A stretch of DNA of 64,000 nucleotides, taken from Panaeolus papilionaceus. Taxonomy: Eukaryota; Basidiomycota; Agaricomycetes; Agaricales. Below the pieces are notes generated by a model. That model saw only the letters and a list, made by a program, of their open reading frames with translations. It did no database searches and was not told the DNA's origin. Of this stretch, positions 61,351 to 64,000 are shown in pieces. How positions within the stretch are numbered: the first letter of the stretch is position 1; each line of letters starts with the position of its first letter. The translations under genes were made by a program, and so were the position numbers. The stretch lies in the NCBI GenBank assembly GCA_015501605.1, contig JADNRZ010000014.1, positions 310,001 through 374,000 on the forward strand, given 5' to 3'.

Positions 61351-62625
61351 ATGACCATCATCACTACTCCTTCCGGTCGGAACCTGACTCTTCCAGCAGA
61401 AATATGTGGGCTCATCATTCAATACGTTGAACCATTATCTAAAAGCGACCTCCGTAACTTTTGTCGTATTTCCCGAGGCTTCCGGACTGAGGCTGAGCGT
61501 CATCTCTATATTCACATCTTACTGAATGGTGTACGCTCAGTCAAACTCTGGGCACGATCAGTACACAAGCGACCGTATCTGAGCGCAAAAACAAAGCGGG
61601 TGGTGATGTATCTGCCGAGGCAAACGGGGTTGGAAGCGGATGACTTGGGATGGGTGGTGAAGGGCTTGAGGACGTGTTCAGAGTTGGAGGATTTGCGAGT
61701 ACTAGAAGAACTGGACAGCCGTTCTCCTGATGGCAAACGGGACCACTACGGTAACAGTGTTCACCGATGGATACTTAATGGCCACCCATTCAAACTCAAA
61801 TCTTTCACCAATGAATACTTTCAAAACCATCTTTTGAACGAATTTCTGGGATCACAACCTGATATCGAATTTCTCTGCCTTAAGGGAGACGATGACGCCG
61901 TTATCGAGCTCGATGATATTCCTTTGACGAGTGTTCACTCGATGGATGGGACAAGTAGCGCCATATGTGCGTTTACAAGGAACGATAACCATCACAAACG
62001 CCAGCTGCAGCACCTTCAGTTTGAGTTCCGGGTTTTCAGTCGCAGTGATCTCGCAGTTTGGCGGCACCTCCGACCACATGCCAACACCCTCCAAAGTTTG
62101 AGCATTCTGGAGACGGGGAACAGCAAATGGGGACATTCATTCCATATGTTACCCATTCAGGTTTATGAGCAGCTCCCTGATCTACGCCACCTTCGTATCC
62201 TCAGTACCAGGGTCCATGTATGTGATACTTCTGCTCACTTTCTCTATCTTGACCCACATACTTAAGTGACCCCTGCCCCACAGAAAACGAGTGCGTACTT
62301 GACCTTGGGTTGGGAATTTATGATACCAAGCGTCTTCCATCACTTAGAGGTTCTTGTATTGCGACCACCATCTCTAGAACCTACTGATGAGGAAGCCGCA
62401 CAAGAACTTTCGGGACAGTGTGCGTACAACACCTTCCGCAGCCCCGGTGCCAGGAGAGTGGCCGCCACAGAAGCCATGAAGGTTATCACCACTCTTAAAC
62501 GTATCGATTTTGGGATTCAGTCGGAGATTCATCGCTTCCTGAGGGAAGAACATAGGATCGAAGAATCATCGGTACCCGTTGAAGAGGGGTATGATCGACA
62601 TGACTTTGATTGGATATGTATATGA
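61351..62625 (+). CDS. F-box/LRR-like protein
   Basis: The start MTIITTPSGRNLTLPAEICG precedes an F-box-like LPAEICGLIIQYVEPLSKSD and LRNFCRISRGFRTEAERHLY. A repeat-like region follows (SFTNEYFQNHLLNEF, IEFLCLKGDDDAVIELDDIP, LRPHANTLQSLSILETGNS). One intron, about 62219-62282 (donor after CAT, acceptor CCCCACAG), joins ILSTRVH to KTSAYLTLGWEFMIPSVFHH. The product ends RHDFDWICI and TGA. An in-frame extension upstream to 61300 lacks a standard ATG. The gene has a decayed tandem copy just downstream. These proteins probably act as SCF adaptors, but no partner is known. Confidence 0.75.
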
Positions 62626-62865
62626 ATGCTTTCACGAAGGTGTATAATACAACATGTAGCTAACGTCATATACTTGGTTAATGAAGCATAGTGCCAACCT
62701 AGAGTGCATTGTCTGTTCCACATGAGAGGGCGTTTTCCGACCGTCTATTGAGTTTCCCTGTGATTCTGAAGGCATGAGGTGGCAAGGTACGATTTTACTC
62801 CTTGCCTTCCTCCCAGCATCATCAACCGCAATCATTGAATTACTTATGACCTTACAACTTCTTCG

Positions 62866-63550
62866 GATCAGACCAGGCCTATTCCAACAGAAATATGCGG
62901 TCTCATAATTTAGCTAGTTCAACCACCCATTCAAACTCAACTCGTTCACCAATGGATACATCCAAAGCCAATTTTTGGGCACCTTTCTTCAGTCGCAGCC
63001 TGATCTTGAATCACTTTGTCTCATGGGGGGTGAAAATAATGGCTTGATCGAACTCGATGATGTCCCTCTGAAGAAGCTTCGTTCTATGGCTGGGACGCTT
63101 AATGCTGCACGTTCAGTTATACTACACAAGGCCGAACTTAGAAACTCATTACATCACCTTCAGCTCGAGTTTCATGATTTCAACAGCCATTGGGATATCG
63201 CATTTTGGGAACACCTCTCATGGGAGTTTATTATTCCAACTTGCTTCCAGCGCTTAGATCTTAGAAGTCATTGCCCTGAAACCAGGGACCTTCAAGCCAA
63301 CCGATGAGGAAGCTGGTCAAGGGCTTCAAGGGCAATGTGAGTACGAAGTTCTTCGTACGGTACGCCTTCAGCTAGAAGGACCACTGCACGGGGCGCTATG
63401 GCTGCTATGAACTCCCTCAAACGCATCGACATAGTTATTCATTCGGAGGTTCATCGATTCTTGAAGAATGATGAACACGGCATTCATGACTCAATTATCC
63501 CTCTTGGCGAAGAGTTTGACCGACACGATTATGATTGGAGAAATATATAG
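62866..63550 (+). pseudogene. Decayed tandem copy of the F-box/LRR-like gene
   Basis: The copy starts with IPTEICGLII-like sequence, then jumps (near 62923) directly to HPFKLNSFTNGYIQSQFLGT, skipping the portion that encodes the parent's residues between the F-box and HPFKLKSFTN. A second internal loss near 63218 joins FWEHL to SWEFIIPTCFQRL, removing about 240 bp of the parent including its intron. A frameshift near 63290 separates the tail, which still reads HSEVHRFLKNDEHGIHDSII and RHDYDWRNI before TAG at 63548-63550. Two deletions plus a frameshift leave no full-length product. Confidence 0.75.
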
Positions 63551-63627
63551 CATAACTCTCAATCAAGTGTTCCAGCAAGAAACCCTTGAAGTGAGATTGG
63601 TTATCAGGCAGGCTTGAACAACGCAAT

Positions 63628-64000
63628 CTACGAGTCTACGACCAATGTAATTGCAATGACTTCATCTGTATCCCCATCCGATTGCTGCTCAAGACGACAC
63701 GACATTGCACACATGTCACCAAGTTCAAGCATCGCTAATTTATGCTGCATGGTTTCTCTGCATACTTCCTTCTGCTCCTTTGTCAACTTCGGCCATCTAA
63801 AATCCTGGAAGCGGAAAATAAACTCTGATGTGAGTTGCGGGAATCTAGAGCAACATTGCAGGATCGCCTCGAATTCTCTCCAAAGCTGGGGGACAACTGG
63901 GGTCGAACAGCTTGGGCTGTGCTGCACCATTTCGAGATCAAGTTGAAGCCGAAATGTCTTGATGTTGTTGCATGAAGATATCGACGCTAGAAGGGCTGAC
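63628..64000 (-). CDS. Partial F-box/LRR-like gene, truncated by window end
   Basis: The minus-strand frame is open from the window edge to a stop at 63628-63630. It reads SALLASISSCNNIKTFRLQL, then FRFQDFRWPKLTKEQKEVCR and MQHKLAMLELGDMCAMSCRL. The leucine/cysteine layout fits the C-terminus of an F-box/LRR-like protein of the neighbouring type. The start and F-box lie outside the window. Confidence 0.45.
   Translation of the reverse strand, partial: SALLASISSCNNIKTFRLQLDLEMVQHSPSCSTPVVPQLWREFEAILQCCSRFPQLTSEFIFRFQDFRWPKLTKEQKEVCRETMQHKLAMLELGDMCAMSCRLEQQSDGDTDEVIAITLVVDS

Overview
This window is nuclear DNA from a basidiomycete fungus, most likely an agaricomycete. Nearly every gene is split by many short (about 50-75 nt) GT-AG introns, the genes are dense on both strands, and several products are fungal (LYS2, a WOPR regulator, SCS7-type hydroxylase, ERV29). 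Runs of fast-evolving F-box/LRR-like genes and a DUF6534-type membrane protein point to mushroom-forming fungi. No bacterial, viral or organellar block is visible.

Layout. 0-2 kb: a possible tail of an upstream gene, then a minus-strand DUF6534-type membrane protein. 3.2-8 kb: lipid genes, an acyl-CoA synthetase and a fatty acid 2-hydroxylase. 8.4-14.4 kb: exocyst subunit SEC5 and an RMND1/DUF155-family membrane protein, converging. 14.4-20 kb: gene-poor flanks around a WOPR (Gti1/Pac2) transcription factor, which I rebuilt from seven small exons. 20-25.3 kb: a mitochondrial-type DnaJ protein (DNAJC11-like) and a MutY DNA glycosylase, both minus. 25.7-34.2 kb: an F-box-like gene, a gene-poor stretch, the ER cargo receptor ERV29/SURF4 and the ribosome-biogenesis WD protein ENP2/NOL10. 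35.3-42.4 kb: a zinc alcohol/polyol dehydrogenase, tRNA-Thr(AGU) and LYS2 (1,432 codons). 42.8-46 kb: a GNAT-like disordered protein and ribosomal protein eL42. 46-52.6 kb: an accessory island with broken F-box/LRR genes, a clean hAT-type MITE with 8-bp target duplication, a tiny cysteine-rich secreted protein and decayed duplicated blocks. 52.6-60.9 kb: the cohesin regulator PDS5 and the NatA subunit NAA15, head-to-head across only 88 bp. 61.3-64 kb: another F-box/LRR-like gene, a decayed tandem copy, and a partial gene running off the end.

Most genes are unrelated housekeeping functions, so there is no operon or obvious biosynthetic cluster. The two most distinctive regions are the WOPR regulator at 17-18.3 kb and the 46-51 kb island, where a non-autonomous transposon sits inside a decaying F-box-family locus next to a small secreted protein. 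Both were found by reading splice junctions by eye; exon boundaries elsewhere are inferred from reading frame and family conservation and were not checked against transcripts.
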